DNA of 24,904 nt from an uncultured Bacillota bacterium (GTDB lineage: Bacteria > Bacillota > Dehalobacteriia > UBA7702): NCBI GenBank assembly GCA_902766525.1, contig CACXDX010000102.1:1-24904 (forward strand). The letters run 5' to 3'. The notes beneath the pieces are model-generated. The model did no database searches, had not been told where the DNA came from, and saw only the letters and a program-made list of their open reading frames with translations. Positions 1-7,547 of this stretch are shown here, in pieces. Each line of letters opens with the position of its first letter. The first letter of the stretch is position 1. A program made the position numbers and the translations under genes.

Positions 1-42
1 ATACGGCTTTTTGAGCTTAAACGCGTATACACCAAGAGACTT

Positions 43-182
43 CGACAACACTTCGTATCCTGACTCGGTTTCTCTGCTTTCCCCGCCTTCCCAACCTTTT
101 CGGTCAGTGGCCTTTTGGGGATCGCTCCGCCTCACAGTTCCCTGGTAGAGCCCGGGATTTTCACCCGATTCCCGTGTTATCG
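43..182 (-). ncRNA. Cobalamin riboswitch (compact form)
   Basis: Read on the minus strand, this stretch has the conserved cobalamin riboswitch blocks in order: a GGGAATCGGGTGAAAATCCC block, an AACTGTGA block, the CCACTG element, GGGAAGGC, and the B12 box GAGTCAGGATAC. A closing P1 helix can be drawn between CGATAACAC (182-174) and GTGTTGTCG (51-43), nine pairs with one G-U. The core is about 140 nt, short for the family, so a class-II-like architecture is likely (inference). It senses a cobalamin and normally represses B12 uptake or synthesis genes. The controlled gene and the expression platform lie beyond position 1 and cannot be seen. Confidence 0.9.
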
Positions 183-290
183 TCCTATTGAATTTGTTTT
201 TTCCTTTCTGCTGAAAAAACAGCGACTCAGAACAAGTTTTTTTATATCATCCGATCCGGTTTGTTATCAAACAAATTGAATTCCGATGAC

Positions 291-354
291 AGTTTGATTA
301 TATAACAAAATCCTTTCTTTGTCCATATATTATTCATCCGTAAAGTTTGATTAT
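291..354. repeat. Pair of 11-bp direct repeats around the riboswitch promoter
   Basis: The plus strand reads AGTTTGATTAT at 291-301 and again at 344-354, 53 bp apart. The first copy overlaps the -10 box; the second lies upstream of the -35 box. Such placement would suit an operator pair, but the repeat is AT-rich and could be chance. Confidence 0.4.
297..325 (-). promoter_or_regulatory. Sigma-A-type promoter of the riboswitch transcript
   Basis: On the minus strand there is a TGGACA box (325-320) and a TATAAT box (302-297) separated by 17 bases, matching 5/6 and 6/6 of the consensus. The riboswitch core begins about 115 bases downstream, so this promoter would start a leader containing it. 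An 11-bp direct repeat (AGTTTGATTAT) overlaps the -10 box and recurs upstream of the -35 box. Confidence 0.7.
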
Positions 355-444
355 TTGTCGTTTGCCCCCACCCTCAGCTCTGTTTTGACAAATTAATTGA
401 TGAAAAAGCGAAAAAGAATAAACATTAATTGTGCACTGTTCGGG

Positions 445-482
445 AAAAACGGGAACAGTCATTTTTCTTTGACTGTCCCCGT
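445..482 (-). terminator. Rho-independent terminator of the isomerase/HAD operon
   Basis: On the minus strand a 13-bp stem (ACGGGGACAGTCA paired with TGACTGTTCCCGT, one G-U pair) with an A-rich 8-nt loop is followed by a run of five T. It begins 15 bases after the stop codon of the TIM-barrel gene and separates that operon from the cobalamin riboswitch transcript. Confidence 0.85.
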
Positions 483-496
483 CCTTTATCATTCTT

Positions 497-1354
497 TCAA
501 ATTTCGATCAGCCCTTCATAGAGATGGCGGAAATATACTTCCGGCCGGTTTTGCCAAATTTCATCTTCATAATATAATTCCAGAGATAATTCATCGTCAA
601 AACCGATGGCGTCTATGCCTTCGCGAAAATGAGCCCAGTCAAAAGAGCCTTCTCCGACGGGCAAATGATCGTCCCTGCCGCCGTCGTTGTCGTGGATATG
701 AGTCATAAAGAGGCGATTTCCGATCTTTTTCAATTCTGTCAGCGGCTCAAGACCGGCGATATGGGCGTGGCCGGTATCAAAACAAATGCCGCAGCTGTCG
801 TCACCGAACTCCGCCCGCAGTAAATCGACGATACCGATCAGCTCATCAAAGTCCGGCGTGATACTTTTGAGCGGGATACGCGGATCGTCCCATGGCTGAT
901 TGATCCCGTTTTCAAAAGAAACGCGCACGCCGAGCTCCTTCCCTCTTTTCACAAAGGGTCGCAGAAAGGCCACGTTTTTTTCAATGGATTCCCCGCGCAG
1001 ATATTCATAATCCTCATTCACCGCGGAACCGGGATGGATCGTGTAATCGGTGATACCGAGATCGGCGGCAATATCCAATCCTTTCAGCAAGCGTTCGCTG
1101 ATTTCCCGAAAATCCGTCCGACCGAAAAGACCGGGATAGATCATCGGGCCGTGGGCGTAACGCAGCGTAAAACCGTAGGAAAATAATTCTTTTTTAAATT
1201 CCGCCCCGGGGAAATCAGCGTCAAAGAGAAAGGGCGTTTCGTTAAAAGCCAGATTGACGCCGGAAAAAGGCGTTTCCTTAAGTAAATCCAAAAAGGCAAA
1301 AAAGCCTTTTGGCGTCTTCTCCCCGATACAGCGGATCATAATGGAATAACGCAT
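497..1354 (-). CDS. Sugar phosphate isomerase/epimerase family protein (TIM barrel)
   Basis: A 285-residue single-domain protein of the xylose isomerase-like / AP endonuclease 2 fold. Residues resembling the family's metal site are visible: H107 in TIHPGS, E148 in SFENG, D193 and H196 in DTGH, H219 and D222 in THIHD, H230 in DDHLP, and E259 near the end of the last strand. This nearly complete set suggests a working divalent-metal enzyme. The substrate cannot be read from the sequence; relatives isomerise or epimerise sugars, inosose or hydroxypyruvate. The start follows an AAGGGAG ribosome binding site. It lies 15 bp after the HAD phosphatase gene and is probably cotranscribed, with a terminator right after its stop. 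The pair suggests a small sugar-phosphate salvage or repair function (inference). An endonuclease IV role is less likely because the DNA-binding insertions are absent. Confidence 0.8.
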   Translation of the reverse strand: MRYSIMIRCIGEKTPKGFFAFLDLLKETPFSGVNLAFNETPFLFDADFPGAEFKKELFSYGFTLRYAHGPMIYPGLFGRTDFREISERLLKGLDIAADLGITDYTIHPGSAVNEDYEYLRGESIEKNVAFLRPFVKRGKELGVRVSFENGINQPWDDPRIPLKSITPDFDELIGIVDLLRAEFGDDSCGICFDTGHAHIAGLEPLTELKKIGNRLFMTHIHDNDGGRDDHLPVGEGSFDWAHFREGIDAIGFDDELSLELYYEDEIWQNRPEVYFRHLYEGLIEI

Positions 1355-1369
1355 GAATAAGGCTCCCTT

Positions 1370-1993
1370 TCACAGTTCGGCAAGGGCCTCCGCCAGGGAA
1401 GGCACATCATCAAAGATCCGGGCGGCGCCGGCTTCAAGCAGATCATCACCGATACCCCAGCCGTAGCTGACGCCGAAGATGCGGGGAACGCCGACTTCAG
1501 CGGCTTCGCGCACATCGCCGACGCTGTCCGTGATGAAGCAGAGATCATCCCCGCCTTTTTTTTGAAGCAGCGACAGAAAGGCGTCTTTTTTCCGTTTCGC
1601 TTCCTTCCAGCCGATGATCCCCGCAAAATCCGTCAGCTTTTCCGCCGCCATGCGCTCGCGAATGAATGCGGAATCATTGGAAGAAATGATATAAACGGCG
1701 TGCTTTTTCATGAGTGCTCCCAGCATTTCGACGACGCCGGGGAAAAGCGGTTCCTCCACCCGCTCGGTTTTCAGCGTCGCCTGAAATTCAAGGAGGATCT
1801 CTTCGAGGAGCTCCTCGGAAAGATCGTGCTCGGCGCAGAAATCATAATAATTGACGCGGCAGGCTTCCTTAACATCGTCGATCGTCTTAAACAGACCGAT
1901 GCCGCGGCGATGAAAGATCGGCAGATAGTATTGGGTCTCCAGAGTAAGCGTATCGGCAAGGGTGCCGTCAAAATCAAAGCAGATGATTCCCAT
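1370..1993 (-). CDS. HAD-superfamily phosphatase (phosphoglycolate phosphatase-like)
   Basis: A 207-residue HAD hydrolase with all four motifs: FDFDGT (nucleophile D7, acid D9), the motif II serine region IISSND around residues 103-107, a lysine-rich motif III at 130-136 (WKEAKRKK), and ITDSVGDV with D156 and D160. The cap, roughly residues 15-85, is helical, as in the Gph/PgmB group. Substrate unknown; typical ones are phosphoglycolate and small sugar phosphates. The ATG follows GAGGAGAG with a 4-base gap, and the downstream isomerase-family gene starts 15 bp after its stop, so the two form an operon. The annotation as a HAD phosphatase is secure; the substrate is not. Confidence 0.85.
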   Translation of the reverse strand: MGIICFDFDGTLADTLTLETQYYLPIFHRRGIGLFKTIDDVKEACRVNYYDFCAEHDLSEELLEEILLEFQATLKTERVEEPLFPGVVEMLGALMKKHAVYIISSNDSAFIRERMAAEKLTDFAGIIGWKEAKRKKDAFLSLLQKKGGDDLCFITDSVGDVREAAEVGVPRIFGVSYGWGIGDDLLEAGAARIFDDVPSLAEALAEL

Positions 1994-2003
1994 TATTCTC
2001 TCC

Positions 2004-2333
2004 TCAGTGGCTCGTCAGATTGAGTCCGACGATCCCGGCAATGATCAAAAAAAGGAAGACCATGCGCAAAACACTGACCGGTTCATGATAGACGACAACG
2101 CCCAAAACAACGGCGCCGACGGCGCCGATCCCGGTCCATACGGCGTAGGCCGTACCCACCGGCAGCACTTTGGCGGCGGTCTCGATCAGATAGACACTGC
2201 CGGCCATACAAAGCAGATTGAGGACGGAGGGCCAAAGCCGGGTAAATCCCTCGGTCAGCTTCATCGTTCCCGCCCAGGCAACCTCAAAAAGAGAAGCCGC
2301 AAAAAGCAAGACCCAGGCAACCGTCGTACTCAC
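2004..2333 (-). CDS. gdx: SMR-family exporter, Gdx/SugE type (guanidinium exporter)
   Basis: A 109-residue, four-helix small multidrug resistance protein. The conserved membrane glutamate is E17 in FEVAW, followed by the TMKLTEGF segment and PVGTAYAVWTGIGAVG (W66), which resemble SugE/Gdx more than EmrE. Gdx proteins export guanidinium in exchange for protons and work as antiparallel dimers; the assignment to Gdx is from these motifs. I place the start at a GTG (2333) preceded by AAAAGGAAG with a 9-base gap; an in-frame extension upstream would add a charged, non-membrane stretch unlike the family. It follows smpB by 139 bp and precedes the HAD gene by only about 10 bp. No guanidine riboswitch hairpins (ACGR loops) are visible upstream. 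Confidence 0.85.
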   Translation of the reverse strand: MSTTVAWVLLFAASLFEVAWAGTMKLTEGFTRLWPSVLNLLCMAGSVYLIETAAKVLPVGTAYAVWTGIGAVGAVVLGVVVYHEPVSVLRMVFLFLIIAGIVGLNLTSH

Positions 2334-2472
2334 ATCAAAACACTTCCTTTTCCTCGAAAACCGGGTAAATCCCGGCATATCCGCCGGGAAAGTCTTCGTT
2401 TAAATCTTAAATGCCGAGGCTTTATGAAAGCCGGGAAAAACTTTTCCATGCCGCAAAACAGCGGCTTCTTCC

Positions 2473-2949
2473 TTATCGGTAAAAATCCTTCACCGCCCGC
2501 TCGATCCTGCGGTCGGCATCCTTTTTCGCCATGGCATCCCGTTTGTCATAGAGCTTTTTCCCTTTTGCCAGCGCCAGCTCCACCTTGGCGATACCGCGGG
2601 TGAAATATACACGCAGCGGGATCAGGGTCAGACCTTTTTCCTTGATCTGAGCGTGGATCTTGCGGATCTCCTTTTTGTGGAGAAGGAGCTTCCGCTCGCG
2701 CTTGGGATCGGGATTGAAGCGGTTGCCGAAATCATAGGGACTGATGTGCATTTCATAGAGGATGCACTCCCCGTGATCGACGCGGGCAAAGGCGTCGTTG
2801 AGGTTGGCCTTGGCCTGACGCAGCGATTTCACTTCCGTCCCGGTGAGGGCGATCCCGGCTTCAAAGGTTTCCAATATTTCATATTCATGGCGCGCCTTAC
2901 GGTTTGTCGCGACGGCTTTTACGCCATTTTTATCCTTTTTCTTCGCCAT
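2473..2949 (-). CDS. smpB: SsrA (tmRNA)-binding protein SmpB
   Basis: A 158-residue SmpB, full length. Typical features are the N-terminal lysine-rich start, NRKARHEYEILETFEAGI, TGTEVKSLR, a central ECILYEMHISPY segment, and the C-terminal tail rich in basic residues (KGKKLYDKRDAMAKKDADRR). SmpB binds tmRNA, delivers it to stalled ribosomes, and its tail probes the empty mRNA channel. The ATG at 2949 is chosen because AGGAG sits 8 bases upstream; the in-frame GTG three codons earlier abuts that site. The ribosome binding site is formed by the last codons of rnr, whose stop is 5 bases before the ATG, so the two are coupled. RNase R acts with trans-translation, which explains the pairing. No tmRNA gene is seen nearby. 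Confidence 0.97.
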   Translation of the reverse strand: MAKKKDKNGVKAVATNRKARHEYEILETFEAGIALTGTEVKSLRQAKANLNDAFARVDHGECILYEMHISPYDFGNRFNPDPKRERKLLLHKKEIRKIHAQIKEKGLTLIPLRVYFTRGIAKVELALAKGKKLYDKRDAMAKKDADRRIERAVKDFYR

Positions 2950-2954
2950 GAAGT

Positions 2955-5084
2955 TCACTCCTGTTCAATAAAAGATATAAAATCAAAATCGATCAAACGT
3001 TCTTCAACGTTGACCCGGCTGACCCGGATGCGCACCGCGTCGCCGAGACGAAAACAAACACGGCTCTTTTTCCCCAGCAGCGTTTTGGCGTAAGGATGGT
3101 ATTCGTAATCATCTTTTTCCAAAGAAGAGAGATTGACGAGACCGTTGACGGTATTGGCCAGCTCCACAAAAAAGCCGTAAGCGGCAACGCCGGCGATCAC
3201 GCCGTCGAATTCTTCATCGAGATGGGCAGCCATGTAAAGAGCCATCTTGGCGTCGAGGGCTTCTCTTTCCGCGTCTTCGGCGTTGACTTCACAAATACTG
3301 CTCTGACGGGCGGCATCTTCCAGCCGCCGCAGCAGGCGGCCTTCTTTTTCCCCTCTTAAGTCCCGGCTCATCCCGAGGGACGCTTTGACCACACGATGAA
3401 CGCAGAGATCGGGATAGCGGCGGATCGGAGAAGTAAAATGACAATAACAATCGGAAGCCAGCCCGAAATGCCCCCGGTTTTCCGTGGAATAGACGGCGTG
3501 GCTCAGTGTACGCAGGATCAGCATTTCCAGCAAACCCCGTTCCGGACGGTCTTCGATCTTTTCCAAAAGCCGGCTGAAATGATAGGAACGGACATTCTCC
3601 CCGCGGCAGCCCAAACCGTAACCGAAAGGCGCGATCTGTTCCGCCAGTTCCAGAATTTTTTCATCGTCGGGGCGGTCGTGCACACGATAGATCAAAGGCA
3701 GATCCCGATAAAAACAGTGCGCGGCCACGGTTTCATTGGCGGCGATCATACATTCCTCGATCAGACCTTCGGCACGGCCGTGGTCGCGCTTGACGATATC
3801 AAGCACTTCCCCGTCATCGCCGATGACCGCTTTGGCTTCAGCGAAACAAAAGGTCAGAGCACCGCGGTTTTTCCGCTTTTTGCAGAGGATGGCTCTGAGC
3901 GCGTCCAGCTTAAAAAACAGATCGCATAACGCGCCGTACTTCTCTCTTTTTTCGCCGTCGCCGTCAAGAACGGCATTGACCTCCGTATAAGTCATGCGTT
4001 GAACGGAACGGATCACCGATTCGAAGATCTCATAATCGACGACACGCCCCTTTTGATCGATCTCCATCCGACAACTGAGGGTCAGACGATCCACCCCGGG
4101 ACGAAGGCTGCAAATATCATCGGATAATGCTTCCGGGAGCATAGGTAAAACGCGATCGGGTAAATACACACCGGTGCCGCGGCGGTAGGCTTCACGGTCA
4201 AGAGGAGATCCGACCGCGACATAATGAGCCACATCGGCAATATGCACGCCGAGCAGAAAATGACCGTTTTCCTTCATCGTCAGGGAAACCGCATCGTCAA
4301 AATCGCGGGCGTCTTCACCGTCGATGGTGACGATACACTCCCCGCGCAGATCCACACGATCCTTTAAATCAGCTTCATCGGGTTCGCCGATCTTCGCCGC
4401 GGCGGCAAGCACTTCGGGAGGAAATGCTTCGGCCAAATGATAGCGGTGGATCACCTTTTCCATATCGATCCCGGGCCTGTTTTCACGGCCGATGATCTCC
4501 TTCACAGAACCTTTTAAGGGACCTCGGCGATCAAAGCGGGAAGAAATTTCACAAAGAACAACGTCGCCGTCGTTCGCGCCGCCGCAGCGGCTTTTCGGCA
4601 CGGCAACGGTGCGGGAAATGCGTTTATCATCGGGATAGACCGTGCCCCCGAAAACCTCCTCCCGAAAGACACCGATGATCCTTTCATTGGCATGGGCGAG
4701 GATCCGCACAACTTCCGCTTCATCTTTGCCGTTGACGAAATGCTGCTCCCGAACGACTCTGGCGAGGACCATATCGTTATGAAGCGCGCCGTGAAGATCG
4801 TCGGCGGCGATAAAGAGATCGCTGTGCTCCCTATCGTCGGGAATGAGAAAAGCATAGCCGCCGCTTTTGCCTTCGATGCGGCCGCGCACCAGTCCCATAT
4901 GATGGCAGAGACCGTAGCGTTTTTTGCGGCTGAGCAGGATCGTCCCTTCCCGTTCCAGCTCCCTTAATGCCTTGAAATAATCAGGGAGCTCCTCTTCACC
5001 GAGATGAAGAACAGCGGCAAGATCCTCCGCGCTGAGAGGCCGGTATTCCTTTTGCTCCATTTTTTGAAGGATCCGTTGACGCAT
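2955..5084 (-). CDS. rnr: Ribonuclease R (3'-5' exoribonuclease)
   Basis: A 709-residue RNase II/R family exoribonuclease that degrades structured RNA from the 3' end and clears defective mRNA during trans-translation. Domains in order: an N-terminal winged helix (about 1-55), two cold-shock domains (about 60-200), the RNB catalytic domain (about 243-575) with the metal-binding aspartates in GEDARDFDDA (D255, D258, D261, D263, D264), and a C-terminal S1 domain (about 625-705). The length is normal for Bacillota. Its start lies 8 bp after the thiI stop with AAGGAAG just upstream, and its 3' end supplies the smpB ribosome binding site. Probably cotranscribed with the desulfurase and thiI upstream. 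Confidence 0.97.
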   Translation of the reverse strand: MRQRILQKMEQKEYRPLSAEDLAAVLHLGEEELPDYFKALRELEREGTILLSRKKRYGLCHHMGLVRGRIEGKSGGYAFLIPDDREHSDLFIAADDLHGALHNDMVLARVVREQHFVNGKDEAEVVRILAHANERIIGVFREEVFGGTVYPDDKRISRTVAVPKSRCGGANDGDVVLCEISSRFDRRGPLKGSVKEIIGRENRPGIDMEKVIHRYHLAEAFPPEVLAAAAKIGEPDEADLKDRVDLRGECIVTIDGEDARDFDDAVSLTMKENGHFLLGVHIADVAHYVAVGSPLDREAYRRGTGVYLPDRVLPMLPEALSDDICSLRPGVDRLTLSCRMEIDQKGRVVDYEIFESVIRSVQRMTYTEVNAVLDGDGEKREKYGALCDLFFKLDALRAILCKKRKNRGALTFCFAEAKAVIGDDGEVLDIVKRDHGRAEGLIEECMIAANETVAAHCFYRDLPLIYRVHDRPDDEKILELAEQIAPFGYGLGCRGENVRSYHFSRLLEKIEDRPERGLLEMLILRTLSHAVYSTENRGHFGLASDCYCHFTSPIRRYPDLCVHRVVKASLGMSRDLRGEKEGRLLRRLEDAARQSSICEVNAEDAEREALDAKMALYMAAHLDEEFDGVIAGVAAYGFFVELANTVNGLVNLSSLEKDDYEYHPYAKTLLGKKSRVCFRLGDAVRIRVSRVNVEERLIDFDFISFIEQE

Positions 5085-5092
5085 TTTCTTCC

Positions 5093-6265
5093 TTACGATT
5101 CTTTCTTAATATGCAAAATGTAGCTTTTCGCCAAAGCGTCGTCGATCAGTTGATCGATATCGAGAGACTCTTCCATTTTCAAACAATCTTCCAATTTCGG
5201 ACGGATTTTGGGATATTCCGGAAGGAAGATGGTGCAGCAATCCTCATAAGGGCGGATGGATATGTCAAAAGTGCCGATCTTCTGCGCGAGAGCAACGATC
5301 TCTTCCTTGTCAAAGCAGCACAGGGGCCGCAGCACCGGCATGCGGATCGCTTCGTTGATGGCATACATACTTTCCACCGTTTGGCTCGCCACCTGACCGA
5401 CGGATTCCCCGCTGAAGATCACACTGGCGCCCCGGGTTTCGGCGACCTTCTCCGCGATGCGGTACATGAACCGACGGAGCATCGTAATGGTATATTCCTC
5501 TCTGCATTTTTCCCGAATAGCCATCTGAATATCGGTAAAATGGATCACATGCAGCTTGATCCCGGCATTGGCATAGCGGGTAAGCACTTCGGCGAGATCG
5601 ATCACTTTTTCCTTGGCACGTTCACTGGTATAGGGGAAAGAATGGAAATGGATCATTTCCACTTTTACGCCGCGCTTCATCGCCATATAAGCGGCGACCG
5701 GGCTGTCGATGCCACCGGACAGCATGACCACACCTTTGCCGCCGGTCCCCACCGGCAAGCCGCCGGCCATCGGGATTTTTTCACCGTATACATAAATGCC
5801 CTCTCTGCGGACTTCAATATCGATCCTCGCTTCGGGATCGTGCACATCGACCCGATATTTTTTGCCCATGCGGGGCAAAATCATGCTCCCGGCGGTTTTA
5901 CTGAGCTCCGGAGAAGTCAGGGGAAACGTCTTATCGCTGCGTCGGCTTTCGATTTTAAATGTGCCCCCCTGCGGCAGGGAAGAGCGGAGAACCTTTTCAC
6001 ACGCGTCGGCAATATCTTCAAGTTTTCCGTCGCGCGGACATTCGATAACCGGGCTCACGGAATACAACCCGAAAACATTTTTAAGCCGGGCCACGGTCTC
6101 CTCCAGGTCATGATCGAGAGGGACCCACAAACGCCCCCAGGTGCTCAAGATCTCCTTATCGGGGAGCGCGCGGCGAATATTATCTTCCAATTTGGAGATA
6201 AAGCTGCCTTTGTTTTTTCCTTTTAAGCCGAGTTCTCCGTAACGAAGCAGCAGTAATTGATACAT
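5093..6265 (-). CDS. thiI: tRNA 4-thiouridine synthase ThiI (short form, no rhodanese)
   Basis: A 390-residue ThiI that adenylates U8 of tRNA and installs sulfur to give 4-thiouridine; some homologues also serve thiazole synthesis. An N-terminal ferredoxin-like/THUMP region (about 1-165) is followed by the PP-loop SGGIDS (183-188) and the ATPase domain. A paired cysteine, in EDCCTIF around residue 342, occupies the position of the family's catalytic cysteine. The C-terminal rhodanese domain of the enterobacterial form is missing, so sulfur must come directly from a desulfurase. That partner is the gene immediately upstream; the two share TAATG (stop of the desulfurase, start of thiI), as with nifZ-thiI in Bacillus. 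Confidence 0.95.
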   Translation of the reverse strand: MYQLLLLRYGELGLKGKNKGSFISKLEDNIRRALPDKEILSTWGRLWVPLDHDLEETVARLKNVFGLYSVSPVIECPRDGKLEDIADACEKVLRSSLPQGGTFKIESRRSDKTFPLTSPELSKTAGSMILPRMGKKYRVDVHDPEARIDIEVRREGIYVYGEKIPMAGGLPVGTGGKGVVMLSGGIDSPVAAYMAMKRGVKVEMIHFHSFPYTSERAKEKVIDLAEVLTRYANAGIKLHVIHFTDIQMAIREKCREEYTITMLRRFMYRIAEKVAETRGASVIFSGESVGQVASQTVESMYAINEAIRMPVLRPLCCFDKEEIVALAQKIGTFDISIRPYEDCCTIFLPEYPKIRPKLEDCLKMEESLDIDQLIDDALAKSYILHIKKES

Positions 6266-7422
6266 TATTTTCTTCCTCTCATCATTTTGATCATTTGAAC
6301 GCCGTCGCTGACGGCTTTGGCAACGACAGCCATATCTTCGGTTTTTATCTCTTCTCCGAAACTGAAACGGATCGACGCGTCGCGTTCGTCACGGTCAAGC
6401 CCCAGAGCAGACAGGGTTTCACTGGCCTTTTTGCCGTTGTTATGGCAGGCCGATCCCTGAGAAACATAGATGCCCTTTCCCTCCAGATAATGGAGCAGAA
6501 CTTCACTTTTGCTGCCGGGAAAGCGCAGGTTCAAAATATGAGGTGCGCATTGATCGGGATCGCCGTTGATAAAATAGGCCACGTTTTCCTTTTCCAGATT
6601 TTCGATCAACGCCTTCTTGAGTTCCCTGAGATACGCATTCTTCTCCTCCCGATCATCAAGGCAGCGCTTTGCCGCCAGACCGAGACCGGCGATATAGGGA
6701 ACGTTTTCCGTTCCGGCCCGCATACCCCTTTCCTGACCGCCGCCGTAAAGCAGCGGGAAAACGTTCAATCCTTTTCTGATATAAAGCGCGCCGACTCCCT
6801 TGGGTGCGCCGAATTTATGGCCGCTGAGGGTAAAAGTATCCACACCCGTTTTCCTGAGATCGATGGGGATCCGACCGTATCCCTGAACACCGTCGACGTG
6901 AAAAACACAGTCGGGACTGATCTCATGAACGACAGAGGCAATATCCTTTAAAGGGAAGACCGAACCGATTTCATTATTGACCATCATCACCGCGCAAAGC
7001 TGAGTGTCCGGCCGCACGGCTGCTTTCAACGCTTCAAGATCGAAACGGCCTTTGGCGTCGATGCCGATCTTCGAGACCTCAAATCCATGCTCCCGCTCCA
7101 AATAATCCATGACCCGCAAAACGGAAGGATGCTCCACGGCGCTGCAAATCAAATGGCGGCCGCGTTTGCGGCGGGATTCGGCGATCCCCCGCAAAACGGT
7201 ATTATTCCCTTCCGAGCCGCAGGAGGTGAAATAGATCTCATCCTCGCTCACACCGAGACTGCGGCTGACGCTCCGCCGCGCGGCGCGAAGGATCTTTTCC
7301 GCTCGGATGCCGAGATCATATAAGGAGGATGGATTGCCGAAGCAATCTTCCATTGTCTCTTTTATATAAGCCGCCACTTCGGGATCGACCGGTGTCGTGG
7401 CGGAATGATCAAGATAAATCAT
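6265..7422 (-). CDS. Cysteine desulfurase, NifS/IscS family, ThiI partner (NifZ-like)
   Basis: A 385-residue class V aminotransferase-fold, PLP-dependent desulfurase that turns cysteine into alanine and a protein persulfide. Visible landmarks: the N-terminal YLDHSATTP, the PLP lysine in SGHKFGAPKG (K203 from this start), and the mobile-loop cysteine in SQGSACHNNG (C326). Because thiI follows with a one-base TAATG overlap and lacks a rhodanese domain, the likely job is sulfur donation for 4-thiouridine (inference; Bacillus precedent). No iscU gene is near, which argues against a general Fe-S role. The start is either this ATG or a GTG one codon earlier (7425); AAAGGA is 10 or 7 bases away respectively. 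Confidence 0.92.
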   Translation of the reverse strand: MIYLDHSATTPVDPEVAAYIKETMEDCFGNPSSLYDLGIRAEKILRAARRSVSRSLGVSEDEIYFTSCGSEGNNTVLRGIAESRRKRGRHLICSAVEHPSVLRVMDYLEREHGFEVSKIGIDAKGRFDLEALKAAVRPDTQLCAVMMVNNEIGSVFPLKDIASVVHEISPDCVFHVDGVQGYGRIPIDLRKTGVDTFTLSGHKFGAPKGVGALYIRKGLNVFPLLYGGGQERGMRAGTENVPYIAGLGLAAKRCLDDREEKNAYLRELKKALIENLEKENVAYFINGDPDQCAPHILNLRFPGSKSEVLLHYLEGKGIYVSQGSACHNNGKKASETLSALGLDRDERDASIRFSFGEEIKTEDMAVVAKAVSDGVQMIKMMRGRK

Positions 7423-7508
7423 CACTGTCTTTTCCTTTACATAAGAAACTGTCTGTTTTTTGGCCTCTTTTCACAAATGATAGTATATCATAAAATCAGT
7501 CAAGAGAA

Positions 7509-7534
7509 AAGGGCTGCCCGAAAAGGCAGCCCTT
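7509..7534 (-). terminator. Rho-independent terminator after the S41 protease gene
   Basis: On the minus strand, AAGGGCTGCC and GGGCAGCCCTT form a GC-rich stem of about 10 pairs with a short TTTTC-type loop, followed by TTTTCT. It starts 14 bases after the S41 protease stop codon and isolates that gene from the desulfurase-thiI operon. Confidence 0.85.
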
Positions 7535-7547
7535 AAAAAATCTTTTT

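Noticed and set aside
397..823. Plus-strand reading frames of 103 and 64 codons
   Set aside because: They run antisense over the terminator and the end of the isomerase gene, have no ribosome binding site and no protein-like composition.
2334..2472. tmRNA gene or guanidine riboswitch next to smpB/gdx
   Set aside because: The interval is only 139 bp, too short for tmRNA, and lacks the ACGR loops or other conserved blocks of guanidine riboswitches.
7426..7500. TTGACT and TATACT boxes upstream of the desulfurase
   Set aside because: Only 10 bases apart, so they cannot be one promoter; either could belong to another weak one, but no good partner box is found.
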